Assembly (NCBI GenBank): GCA_016192705.1
Contig: JACPTQ010000015.1
Coordinates: 18,151-82,150 of the forward strand
Length of the DNA stretch: 64,000 nucleotides
Direction of reading: 5' to 3'
Origin: Deltaproteobacteria bacterium
Lineage (GTDB): Bacteria > Myxococcota > JACPTQ01
The translations under genes and the position numbers were made by a program. This document shows, one piece after another, positions 18,701 to 26,564 of the stretch (positions are counted from its first letter, which is position 1; each line of letters begins with the position of its first letter). The notes under the pieces are model-generated. The model worked only from the letters and a program-made list of their open reading frames with translations. It was not told the DNA's origin and searched no databases.

Positions 18701-20491
18701 CCATCCGAGCGGCTCTGCGCTTCCCGTGATCAGTGGTTGATTGTTGTTCGCCGGACCCGCGGGGTTCGCTCCGAAAAGGACCGCCGCATCGGGAGCCACG
18801 TTGTCGTGGACGTATTCCACACCCGGCGAGCACGCGGACACGTTGCCGGCATCGTCCGCCACGTCAACGAAAAACGTGTTCGTCGTGTTGGCGCCCACGA
18901 TGAGCGAAATGCCCGACGAGCCGAATATCGCCGCGGACCCCGACGCGACAATGCCGCCATCGCACCCCGCCGCCGAATAGACGCGCACGCCTGCGTTGGA
19001 ATCGGCGACGCCCAGAAGCCTTACGGTGACGAGGTTTGACGGCGACGTCGGCTGCGTCGACAGCAGGACCGCAGCGTCGGGTCGCGCGCTGTCTTCGATG
19101 TACGGGATTGTACCGTTGAGCGCCGCGCACGAACCAACGTTCCCGGCGCGATCAACGATGACGCCATAAAATACCGTCGCCGAGTCGTCGCCGACATTGA
19201 CGATGATGCTGAACAGCCCACCGTCGTTGACGCTCCCTTCGGTCGGACCGCCGGTGCAAGTCGAGTCGCCCGCAAAGATACGGATCGTTGTGTTCCCCTC
19301 GGCCACGCCCGTAACGATCGGAGAATTATTATTGGCCGGACCCTGAGGCACGACACCTGTGCCAACAGGCGCCGCCGGAAGAGTGCTGTCTTCGACAAAC
19401 GTCACGCTCGACGAGCAGCCCGACACGTTACCGGCCAAATCGACGGCGTTCGCCGACACAACGACCGTCTCGTTTTCGCCAACGGGGACCACAATCCCGG
19501 CGTCGGTGAACGCCTCGACACTTCCACTCGCCAAACTGCCGCCATCGCACAAGGAAACCCCGAAGACGCGAACCGTCGTCCCGGGATCGGCCGTTCCGCG
19601 CAGCTTCGGAGCATTGTTGTTGGCTGGCGACGCCGGCGAAAACGCGAGAGCACCCGGCGTTGACGGGATCTGGCTGTCGTGCGCGTAAGAAAGCGGCCCG
19701 ACGCAGCTCGACGCGTTCGCGGCGGTGTCGGTCGCCTGCGCATAGAGCGTTGTCGTCTGATTGAGAGGCACGGTGACTTCAATCCCCGCACCCGCAAAAA
19801 ACGAACCCGTCCCTTGGCCAAGCGGGGTCGACGAACAATCGTCGTTCGTGTGGATCTTCACTGACCATGTGGAATCCGCCGTCCCCTTAACCTTTGGGGT
19901 CGCGCTGTTCGATGGCGACGCCGGGTCGGTTCCCGAGATTGCGAACGCCGTCGTTCCACCGCCCGCGCACGAATACGCAAGGCGACACGCCATCGCAACG
20001 GTCGCCGTCTTCGAGGCGGCCGCCACAAATCGCAGCGTCGTCCCATCGTCGAACTTCTCGACGGTGGCCGTTTCCTTTTTGCCGCCCTGAAGATTGACGA
20101 CAACGCCGAGCGACAGGGCAACCGACTCCGCCCAACTCCCAGAAAACACAAACGTGTACGCCCCGCTCGAAAACGGGTTCTCGCTGAAGGTCACGCAAAA
20201 CTCCTTGCGCCCGTCGCCGTCGCAATCTTTCACCTCGAAGGTGTACGCGTGCCCCTTCGTTGATTTTTCTTGCGCCGCCTGGTCCGTGAGGCTCAGCCCC
20301 GCGTCACCCGGCGCGTCGAGATACAGCACGAGCCCCGTGATCGCCGTCGTGTCGAAACTCGCGGAAAGATTAATCGTAACGACAATTCGCCCTTCGCCCC
20401 CGGTCGTGGTGGAGCACGCAAAGGCCGCGAGTCCAACCGCCGCAAATAAACGCCACAATGAGCCTGAATTGCTGGCTTGGCGTCGACGCAT
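15764..20491 (-). CDS. Giant lipoprotein with Ig-like repeats and RCC1 propeller repeats
   Basis: This 1575-aa exported lipoprotein has Cys26 in the lipobox AAFAC. After a beta-rich N-terminal domain come about seven Ig-like repeats of 85-95 residues (roughly 190-790). Each opens with a motif like PAGPANNNSPVVSG and contains TTVRIFxxxxC and DxAGNVSxC. A fibronectin-like segment (about 790-895) follows. The C-terminal 670 residues are RCC1-type repeats of about 50 residues (CALLSNGTVRCWGDNxxGQLGxG), enough for about two seven-bladed propellers. RCC1 proteins with paired Cys are common exported proteins in myxobacteria and are thought to bind other macromolecules. The gene is flanked by secreted proteins on the same strand. 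No enzymatic site is visible. Confidence 0.88.
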   Translation of the reverse strand: MRRRQASNSGSLWRLFAAVGLAAFACSTTTGGEGRIVVTINLSASFDTTAITGLVLYLDAPGDAGLSLTDQAAQEKSTKGHAYTFEVKDCDGDGRKEFCVTFSENPFSSGAYTFVFSGSWAESVALSLGVVVNLQGGKKETATVEKFDDGTTLRFVAAASKTATVAMACRLAYSCAGGGTTAFAISGTDPASPSNSATPKVKGTADSTWSVKIHTNDDCSSTPLGQGTGSFFAGAGIEVTVPLNQTTTLYAQATDTAANASSCVGPLSYAHDSQIPSTPGALAFSPASPANNNAPKLRGTADPGTTVRVFGVSLCDGGSLASGSVEAFTDAGIVVPVGENETVVVSANAVDLAGNVSGCSSSVTFVEDSTLPAAPVGTGVVPQGPANNNSPIVTGVAEGNTTIRIFAGDSTCTGGPTEGSVNDGGLFSIIVNVGDDSATVFYGVIVDRAGNVGSCAALNGTIPYIEDSARPDAAVLLSTQPTSPSNLVTVRLLGVADSNAGVRVYSAAGCDGGIVASGSAAIFGSSGISLIVGANTTNTFFVDVADDAGNVSACSPGVEYVHDNVAPDAAVLFGANPAGPANNNQPLITGSAEPLGWVRLYAGGCGGTPVGAGTAAAFAAGGLDAGVADNSMTDFYATVTDDAGNTSPCSTTSVTYIEDSVVMPQTSDASVTPAGPANNNSPVVSGLVEPNSAVRIFSDVSCAIEIGDGGADGGGQFAIATTVPGDTVTTFYATAIDPRGNAQSCMALGKTYTEDSTPPIFAGASAAVAAALTDGGTVAISWDAGADNLASSALLAYDICQSTTRNACVSSFTTTWSIDAGAPSLTSFAVDGGLAYGQRYYFVVRARDLAGNRETNVVEVSSRPGGPGVVTGVSASFYYFRCVVLANGAVRCSGDNSYGQSGGGAPVVPLAATQVSVGNEFGCALLVDGTVQCWGYNNFCQLGRDAGCVGSTAIPAPVVGVSNAIGISAGAWHACALLSNGGARCWGSDSHGQIGRDGGATATAIAAADVLGLSSAVEISAGTVHTCARLSNGNVRCWGNDSSGELGRDGGGASSKSATPVDVVNLGGAAKRIAAGSSANCVTTTTGAGRCWGDNNYGMLGLDAGALNQWATPASVYGISGVSELSAPNGHACAVGADGRLSCWGWNASRQVGDTTTIDRYAPVAATTLSTVKGVVNTGLQSFAVTSTGNLLWWGDDLAGGTVATPDARYWFASTEAAIQVAAGAGHTCALISNGTVRCWGDNDAGQLGNGTALSSLTAVDVAGLTNVVDIAAGNQHTCAITLDGGFAICWGDNRDGGLGDGTNIERRSPTNVGGGLALLTDVGAGAGFSCARKSDGTVRCWGANTYGQLGDGTTADQSTPVAVSGLANATALAVGSHHACALVVNDGGIPWCWGWNLNGQLGDNDGGAYRATPIAVLGVIDAKAIAAGERHSCALLANGTVQCWGANAEGQVGDGTITARGLATSVSGLDAGEATGIRAGRQHTCVRTATGGAKCWGRASDGQIGDGTTTDAYKTSATVVTGLGGVSFLGAGGLHSCALLGDGTLRCWGDNAFGQLGDNTISDRATATPVFELP

Positions 20492-20585
20492 AGATTCCCT
20501 CGGCGGTAGACCGCGCGACCAACCGCGCTCAGTCTAAGAGTACCGATTGCGCCGACGCGTTTCCACTCGCGCGCGTGGGGAAAAG

Positions 20586-22193
20586 CTACTCGCGGATGAA
20601 CGAACGGATGGTGCAGTACGGCGTCGCGGTCCGCGTCTTCTCGACGTCGTTCGCCGCGGTTCCTTGCGAACAGTTCTCGTCGTTTGAATACGCCTTCCAC
20701 GTCACGCCCGTCGCGGCCGTCCGATAAAACGCGTAGTCGTTGTTAATCTTCTTGAACGCAAGCGGCTCCGCGCACGGGTTCTTCGCGCCTTGCGCCTTCG
20801 CGGTCGCAACGACACTCGCGCCCATCTGCGCCGTGCTCCCATTCCAGCAGCAGGTCGGCGACTTCGTGTAATCGAGCGGCCAAAACACGTAATCCTCAAC
20901 CTTGCGATACGTCTTGTCGATCGCCAATCTGGTCATGTTAAATGTCGTCGAAATCGCGCCCAGCTCGTACAACTCCCCAAACGCATCCTCGCGCCGATCG
21001 CGCGCCGCGCACCCCGACGGTTTGTTTCGAAGCGACGACCGAGCCGCGTTGATCGCCGCGATGATCTCGTCGCGAAGCTCCGTCGCGGGAGGCAAGTAAA
21101 GCAAGTTCTCGAACTGCCCCGGCCGCTTGCCAAGCGTCACGTAATCCGTACCGCTGATGGCGATTGACGCGTCCGCCGTTAACGCCTTCAATGTCCACTT
21201 TCCACCGACCTTCTTCGGCGCGCGCCAACGCTTGATGCCACCGCCAAACGCCGCATACGTCTTGTTCGGCGCGCAGCTCGACGAGTAATCGGTGCACTCA
21301 CTCCCGCCCGTCGTCTCATCGGTGAGCAACTCGAATGTATCAAACGGCCCCTGCCATTTGAGTTGTCGCGGCGGCAACCAACCCGCGGCCGACTCGACGC
21401 GAATCTTCCCACCCGACGGTGTCACCGACTTCATGAGAATGGTGTGCCCGATGCCCTGCGCCTGCCACCTTTCCAAAAGCACATCGCCCGCCTGAATCGC
21501 TTCGGGCTTGATGTCGTAAAGGTTCGTCGACCCCGCAAGGTTCATCGACCCGGCGCCCGTCAACAACGCGACAACGACGTAACCCACGCGCTTATTCAAA
21601 AGGAGCTGGTCCAAATAGCCCCCCAACGTAACGCCGCCGAGCGCCGGATTCGCGTCGCTGCCCACCGATTTCGACGCAAGCTTGCTGTAGGTTGGCCACG
21701 GCTTCGTCGCGATGTCTGTCGCCGTGTAGTGGCTAAAATCGCACAACGACTTCGCGCAAATTGCGTCACTGGTTTTGGTGGCTGAACCCCGCTTGACCCC
21801 AAAATGCCCGTAGTAGTTACTCCCAGCCTTCACCAAAACCGGAAGCCCGTACCACGACGCGAAAATAACCCGCATCGCCATCGCCCCATCCGCGCAATCG
21901 AGCACCGGCGCCGGCAACGTCTTGCCGTACGGCGTCGTCATCTCGAACGTCGACCCCTCCTCGCCGTACCGCGCTATCTTCTTCATGCTCTGGATCCACG
22001 CGGCGAACTTCTGCTGCCAGTTGAGCCCGCTGTTTGCCGCCCACGCGATCCCCGCCTCGGTCGACTTCTCATCCCAGTCCCGCGTCACCTTCCACGCTTC
22101 ATTTGTATACGACGACGCCACGGGAACTTGGGCAACTGCCGGGACGGCAACCAGCGTCACAGCCGCGATAAATCCTGCGTTCACCTTTTTCAT
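20586..22193 (-). CDS. Secreted protein with possible papain-like/NlpC-type domain
   Basis: This 535-aa protein has a signal peptide (MKKVNAGFIAAVTLVAVPAVA) and a perfect AAGGAGG before the ATG. Residues about 95-125 read LDCADGAMAMRVIFASWYGLPVLV, where the Cys-Ala-Asp opens a helix as in transglutaminase or NlpC/P60 folds. Residues about 235-258 read GDVLLERW and GIGHTILM, the arrangement of the second strand with catalytic His in NlpC/P60 enzymes. I therefore infer a papain-like fold, possibly a peptidase or amidase. The C-terminal 250 residues are not recognised; they contain several cysteines (CTDYSSSC, CCWNGS, YCTIRSF). It lies upstream of the RCC1 lipoprotein, on the same strand. Confidence 0.7.
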   Translation of the reverse strand: MKKVNAGFIAAVTLVAVPAVAQVPVASSYTNEAWKVTRDWDEKSTEAGIAWAANSGLNWQQKFAAWIQSMKKIARYGEEGSTFEMTTPYGKTLPAPVLDCADGAMAMRVIFASWYGLPVLVKAGSNYYGHFGVKRGSATKTSDAICAKSLCDFSHYTATDIATKPWPTYSKLASKSVGSDANPALGGVTLGGYLDQLLLNKRVGYVVVALLTGAGSMNLAGSTNLYDIKPEAIQAGDVLLERWQAQGIGHTILMKSVTPSGGKIRVESAAGWLPPRQLKWQGPFDTFELLTDETTGGSECTDYSSSCAPNKTYAAFGGGIKRWRAPKKVGGKWTLKALTADASIAISGTDYVTLGKRPGQFENLLYLPPATELRDEIIAAINAARSSLRNKPSGCAARDRREDAFGELYELGAISTTFNMTRLAIDKTYRKVEDYVFWPLDYTKSPTCCWNGSTAQMGASVVATAKAQGAKNPCAEPLAFKKINNDYAFYRTAATGVTWKAYSNDENCSQGTAANDVEKTRTATPYCTIRSFIRE

Positions 22194-22359
22194 TGAGCCT
22201 CCTTGAAAAACAAACCGACACCTCTTAGACGGGGTGACAATGGAGTTTATTCATCAATAAAGAGCTTTTGCGTCAAGTGCTTCGCGTGACGACCGGGAGC
22301 GCCTGACAGAGGTTCGGGGTCAATGCAACTGTCAGTAAAGATTTAGGAAAATGGTTTTG

Positions 22360-23463
22360 CTACCGCTCGGCGCCAAGGGCTTTTACGGCATCGTTGCCGA
22401 CGAACGTATGCGGCGCGAATTTCTCTGCGATGGGACCGGCGCCATTCTCCGCGTCAACCAGACGCTGCGCGCAGATCTTCACAACGTCGAGCATCACGTA
22501 GACATGCGGCTTGAATTCGTCGAGGAGTCGCGCGAGTTGCAGACTCGTCATGTATCTGTTGCCAAGGCTCGCACGAACGCGGTCCTTCATCGAAAAAACA
22601 TGCGGACGCGCCGAGCTCACCGCCTTAAGGAAACTGCGAAACGCCGTCTGGTCCATGGGGAACTTCCCGTTCTTCATGCGCTTGCACCCGTCGTCATCGG
22701 CCGTCCAGCAGACGATCGTCGGAGCGGGCGCTGGCGTTGGGACCGGCGTCGCGTACGGGTCGTCGCGCTCGACGCTCGGGGACTCACCATCGCTCGCTTG
22801 AACCGTCGCGAAGCTCCGTCGCCACCAATTAATCGTGCCGTCATCGCTTACCACACGCACACGATCCGGGTCGGTGCTGCTGAATCCCGCGACGTATCGA
22901 TGGCCGTCAGCATCGTGGTACTGGAACCGCGACCCACGAAATCCGCGGACCCAACTCCCACGCATCACCGATTTCCGCCCGTCCGTGAATGTCACGACGA
23001 GACTGAAACGTCCATCGTTGGTGTTGCGAATCTCGAACACATTCCCCGAACCCGAGCGCCACGTCCCAAACAACTTGCTCGAACGCGGCGCAACCGCGGT
23101 CGCCCCGCGCTTCCACCAGCTGACTTGGCTGGCACCCGCAACGCGAACGCGGTTTGGATCGCGACCGCTAAACGTCCCCGAGTATCGGCGGCCGTCTGGG
23201 CCAAAATACTGGAACTGCGTACCGCGCAATCCGGCAATCCAGTGCCCGCGCATCACCGACTGCGTCCCGTTGGTCGTCAACATCGTCATGCGAAACGCGC
23301 CGTCATCGGTGCTGTGAATTTCAAATAGGTTGCCCGATGTCGAGTGCCACGTCCCGTAAATAATCCGAGATGAAGGCGCGTAATCAGCACTCGCCACGAG
23401 CGGAGCGACCCCAAGCGCTCCAAGAATCCCCATGAGCCCAAGACTTCTCGTTGAATTCTTCAT
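22360..23463 (-). CDS. Secreted protein: two beta repeats plus DUF4476 domain
   Basis: This 367-aa exported protein starts MKNSTRSLGLMGILGALGVAPLVASA, a signal peptide. Two tandem repeats of about 85 residues follow. Each runs from GTW.S.SGN.FEI...DG.F through MRG.W..G.RG..FQY..DG.RY to DP.RVRV and ends in a WW motif. A proline linker (TPVPTPAPAPT) joins them to a C-terminal domain of about 100 residues: DQTAFRSFLKAVSSARPHVF, YMTSLQLARLLDEF, RLVDAENGAGPIAEKF. This matches DUF4476. The domain is common in exported bacterial proteins; its role is unknown. I start at 23463 because the signal peptide begins there and AGAGG precedes it. Confidence 0.78.
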   Translation of the reverse strand: MKNSTRSLGLMGILGALGVAPLVASADYAPSSRIIYGTWHSTSGNLFEIHSTDDGAFRMTMLTTNGTQSVMRGHWIAGLRGTQFQYFGPDGRRYSGTFSGRDPNRVRVAGASQVSWWKRGATAVAPRSSKLFGTWRSGSGNVFEIRNTNDGRFSLVVTFTDGRKSVMRGSWVRGFRGSRFQYHDADGHRYVAGFSSTDPDRVRVVSDDGTINWWRRSFATVQASDGESPSVERDDPYATPVPTPAPAPTIVCWTADDDGCKRMKNGKFPMDQTAFRSFLKAVSSARPHVFSMKDRVRASLGNRYMTSLQLARLLDEFKPHVYVMLDVVKICAQRLVDAENGAGPIAEKFAPHTFVGNDAVKALGAER

Positions 23464-23599
23464 TCTGTTGCCTCTTAAGTTTGACGACTTCTCCCCGCAA
23501 CTAAAGCCGAGCATCCTACGCCGCCTGACTAGAAAATGTCAACGCGGCTTCCCAATCCAACCTGCACAAGTTATGAAAAGGCCGGCGAGAGGAGACGGC

Positions 23600-24352
23600 A
23601 TGCGGTTGGAATTGCGGCAAGACGTTGCGATCGTACGGCTTGAGGCGGGACGCGCGAACGCGATGGGGACGGCGTTTCTCACGAAGCTCGGTGATCTCGT
23701 CGACGCGTTTGAATCGGGCGATGCTAAAGCGGGCGTCGTCATCGGCTATGAAAAATTCTTTTCGGCGGGGCTCGATTTGACGGAAGTCGTTGGGTACGAC
23801 CGCGACACAATGCGGCGGTTTATGGGCGCGTTTGAAGCGGTGATGTCGCGCGTTTTCGCCTGCCCAAAACCGCTCGTCGCCGCGATCAATGGCCACGCGC
23901 TCGCTGGGGGCTGTGTCCTCGCGGTGCAGGCCGATGTTCGCGTGATGACCGACGCGCCGGTGAAAATTGGGCTCAACGAAACACAGCTTGGGATTGGGAT
24001 GCCGGCCGCCGTCGTTGAGAGCGCGCGAACGGCGTTGCCGCCCGCGAGTTTGCAGGCGCTCATCGCGGAGGGGCGTTTGTTTTCGCCGCACGAAGCGCTC
24101 GCGGCCGGGCTCGTCGACGAAGTCGCGCCCGCGGCGTCACTTGAATCGCGCGCCCTCGAACGCGCCGCGTTGCTCGCGAGCATCGCGGGCCCAGGGTACA
24201 CGCAAGTCAAGGCGGCGATTCGGGCCCCCGCGCGTGAGCGAATGCGCGCGAATGCCGAAAGCGAACTCGAACGCTGGCTCGACACCTGGTTCTCCGATAA
24301 CGCCCGCGCGAAAATCAGCGCGGCGGCCACGCGGGTTCGCAAAGGCGCGTAA
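23600..24352 (+). CDS. Enoyl-CoA hydratase/isomerase family protein
   Basis: This 250-aa crotonase-fold protein resembles the small hydratases of fatty acid or amino acid breakdown. Motifs include the first oxyanion loop EKFFSAGLDLTEV and the second one INGHALAGGCVLAVQADVRV, followed by IGLNETQLGIGMP and EALAAGLVDEV. The usual glutamate pair of true hydratases is not obvious, since the region after AGGC reads VLAVQADVRVM. An isomerase or thioesterase-like reaction is therefore possible. The ATG at 23600 is preceded by AGAGGAGA at good spacing; upstream in-frame ATGs lack one. It diverges from the DUF4476 gene, 136 bp away. Confidence 0.88.
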   Translation: MRLELRQDVAIVRLEAGRANAMGTAFLTKLGDLVDAFESGDAKAGVVIGYEKFFSAGLDLTEVVGYDRDTMRRFMGAFEAVMSRVFACPKPLVAAINGHALAGGCVLAVQADVRVMTDAPVKIGLNETQLGIGMPAAVVESARTALPPASLQALIAEGRLFSPHEALAAGLVDEVAPAASLESRALERAALLASIAGPGYTQVKAAIRAPARERMRANAESELERWLDTWFSDNARAKISAAATRVRKGA

Positions 24353-24574
24353 ACCGAGGCATCGGCGCGCGGTCGGAATGGACTTCGACGCCGTCAGGTT
24401 TTGACTTCATTTTCTGCCTGGTGACAAGAATCCTGGACAGGTCAGAGCCCGCACCCTGTGAAGTCATTGGTTTTATAGGTTATTTTTTGTGCCCGGTCAG
24501 CCTCATCGCAGGCAAGGCCATTGCAGTAGCTTCATTCTGTCCGGCAACGGAGAGAAAGAAAGGGAGGAACGACG
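24353..24574. other. Intergenic region with inverted repeat, no gene
   Basis: No gene is visible here. An 8-bp perfect inverted repeat, TGACTTCA (24402-24409) and TGAAGTCA (24459-24466), encloses a Pu/Py-mixed stretch. The following 60 bases are clearly AT-richer than the surroundings (GGTTTTATAGGTTATTTTTTGTG). The region may hold the promoter of the small gene at 24575, or be a relic of a short repeat. Confidence 0.4.
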
Positions 24575-25027
24575 ATGTTGACGATAACCGTGACGCAAAT
24601 AGTCGTAACGTTCGCGATGGGCGCCACGGAACCGCCCGCGGCGTTCGAAGGACGATTCGCGACCGAGTCGATTGAGTCGTCACCGGCGCTCGTTCAAGGC
24701 TCGGCCACGCTCGCGATTGAGCGCGAGGCGGGTGGCCTTGCCTTTCGTGCGTCGCTCGTCGAAATGAAATCGTTCGGCTTTGAAATCCCTGAGCCGCCCG
24801 ATGCCATCCGGCTTGCCGGCCAGCTCGCACCGCGAAACGGCGTGCTCCAACTCATCGGTTCTTACAAGAACGCCGAACAACGCTGCTTCCTTCGCTTGAA
24901 CGTCCGAACCACCGCGCGAAACTCGGTGCTCGCCGCCGGCTGGCTCGATTGCGGCAAGAAAAAGATCGAAATCGGATTTACCGCCGAACGTGTTTCTCCA
25001 CAACTCTCGCCGTTCCAACAACTTTGA
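24575..25027 (+). CDS. Small protein of unknown function, possibly exported
   Basis: This 150-aa protein has a moderately hydrophobic N-terminus (MLTITVTQIVVTFAMGATEPPA) that could act as a signal peptide, though it lacks basic residues. The rest alternates hydrophobic and polar residues as in a beta-sandwich, with one Cys pair (RCFLRL, LDCGKKK). AGGGAGGAA precedes the ATG. Its last 50 bases overlap the end of the aldolase gene on the opposite strand, an unusually long tail-to-tail overlap. No family recognised. Confidence 0.6.
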   Translation: MLTITVTQIVVTFAMGATEPPAAFEGRFATESIESSPALVQGSATLAIEREAGGLAFRASLVEMKSFGFEIPEPPDAIRLAGQLAPRNGVLQLIGSYKNAEQRCFLRLNVRTTARNSVLAAGWLDCGKKKIEIGFTAERVSPQLSPFQQL

Positions 25028-26252
25028 GCTGCTCAAAGAGGTACGCGATCTTTTTCTCGATGGGCGCGAGGATCGCGTCGCGCGTCGCCTGCGGCAGGTT
25101 GCAGAGGTCGGCTTTGAACGGACCGAACCCCTTCTTCCGCGTCTTGTAAAAAAACTGCTCGTCGGAGTCGGTCGCTTTGCGTTCGTCGGCGCACGCCGTC
25201 CGCAAATAGTCGTAAACGCGTTTCTTCAAGTCGCTCGGGTACGCGCCGCCGTCGTACATCATGTTCTGAAACTCAGTCGCCAGATGGATTTCCGCCGTGC
25301 CGACCTCGGGAAACTTGTGGAAAAGCTCGGCCGGCAGCGTCGATGCGCCGTGCTGCACCGCGCCCGACATCCCCCACTTTTCGCGCGCGAGTTTCGACAG
25401 CCGCGCAAGCGTGTCGAAGTCGAGCTTCACCTCGGCGACGCTTCCGTCCGGCAGCGGAATACCGCCGTGACTCGTCCCCGTCTGCACGCTCACCTTCGAA
25501 ATCCCAACGAGCCCCACGCCACGCCGTGAAAGCGCCTTCTGGTATTCGCCCATGTACGCCGTGAGTTCCTCGACCGTCGAATTCTTCTTACCCACTTCGC
25601 CGATCTCGCCGCCCACGCTGACCGTGACGCCCTTCGGCTCACACGCGCGAATGACCGCCGTCATCTCGGCGCCGCGCTCACCGTTCACGCGTTGCTGCTC
25701 CTCGACCGTTGCGAACGACAAATCGACGAGCGTCGAGCTGTCGATGTCGATGTTGCGAAAACCGCCTTCGATCGCCTCGCGCGTCAAATCCGCGACGGCC
25801 TTCGTCTCGGCAGCCGGGTCGTCGGCGTGTTTTTTCGCGCTGAACTGAAAATGATCGCCCTGCAAGAAAACCGGCCCCGTCCAGCCTTCGCGCATCGCGC
25901 CCGCAAGCACCGCCGCCGAAAACTCAGCTGGCCGCTGAAACGTATACCCAATCTCGCTTCGCGCGATTTCAAAAATGAAAGCGCCCACCTCGCGCGCCCG
26001 CGCCGCTCGAAAAACCGCGCGCGCAAAATCGTACGTGAGCCCGCGCACGTTGATCGCCGGCACCGTAAACCCCGAAACCTCGCCGCGCCCCATCGCCATA
26101 TAAAGGTCGTGGATCGACGCCGACCACGCGCCCGCTTCAATCGCCCGCGCCCAAATCGTCGCCCGCGCCTTGTTTCGCGTTGCTTCGTCGGCGCCGAGCA
26201 CCGCGTCGCGCACCCATCGGTCGATCTCTTGATTCGTCGGTCGCTGGCTCAT
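24978..26252 (-). CDS. Class II fructose-bisphosphate aldolase family protein
   Basis: This 424-aa protein has the class II aldolase barrel. Visible pieces are SGFTVPAINVRGLTYD, FLQGDHFQF (the metal-binding His of the GDH motif), GFRNIDIDSSTLVD, VGGEIGEVG, KVSVQTGTSHGG and AVQHGAST with a second conserved His. These enzymes cleave or form ketose 1,6-bisphosphates using zinc. The protein is longer than the usual 300-350 residues, owing to N- and C-terminal helical extensions. It matches a distinct long subgroup rather than the E. coli FbaA type, so the physiological substrate is not certain. GGGAGGAC stands before the ATG at 26252. Confidence 0.88.
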   Translation of the reverse strand: MSQRPTNQEIDRWVRDAVLGADEATRNKARATIWARAIEAGAWSASIHDLYMAMGRGEVSGFTVPAINVRGLTYDFARAVFRAARAREVGAFIFEIARSEIGYTFQRPAEFSAAVLAGAMREGWTGPVFLQGDHFQFSAKKHADDPAAETKAVADLTREAIEGGFRNIDIDSSTLVDLSFATVEEQQRVNGERGAEMTAVIRACEPKGVTVSVGGEIGEVGKKNSTVEELTAYMGEYQKALSRRGVGLVGISKVSVQTGTSHGGIPLPDGSVAEVKLDFDTLARLSKLAREKWGMSGAVQHGASTLPAELFHKFPEVGTAEIHLATEFQNMMYDGGAYPSDLKKRVYDYLRTACADERKATDSDEQFFYKTRKKGFGPFKADLCNLPQATRDAILAPIEKKIAYLFEQLKVVGTARVVEKHVRR

Positions 26253-26564
26253 CGTTCGTCCTCCCAAGAAAACGAGGAATGAGCCTAGATCATTTCCGGC
26301 GTCCGCGTCGACCGCGCTTCGAGACGCGCGCAAACTTGCCGTCGGGCGATAGCCGAAAGAGCCGCCCCGCCTTCGCATCGGCGAGCCCCTTCCGAAGAGA
26401 CTTCATCAATGACCCTCGTTATAATGACCACTCCCGAGAATCACAAGATCACGACAAAACTTATTCAGTTTGAATGAATGGAATGATGACACGTCTAAAC
26501 GTTCGTGGAATAAAGCGATGATCGAAACGCCGCTGGTTTCGATGGGTGGTGGAGGAGGTTCGCT

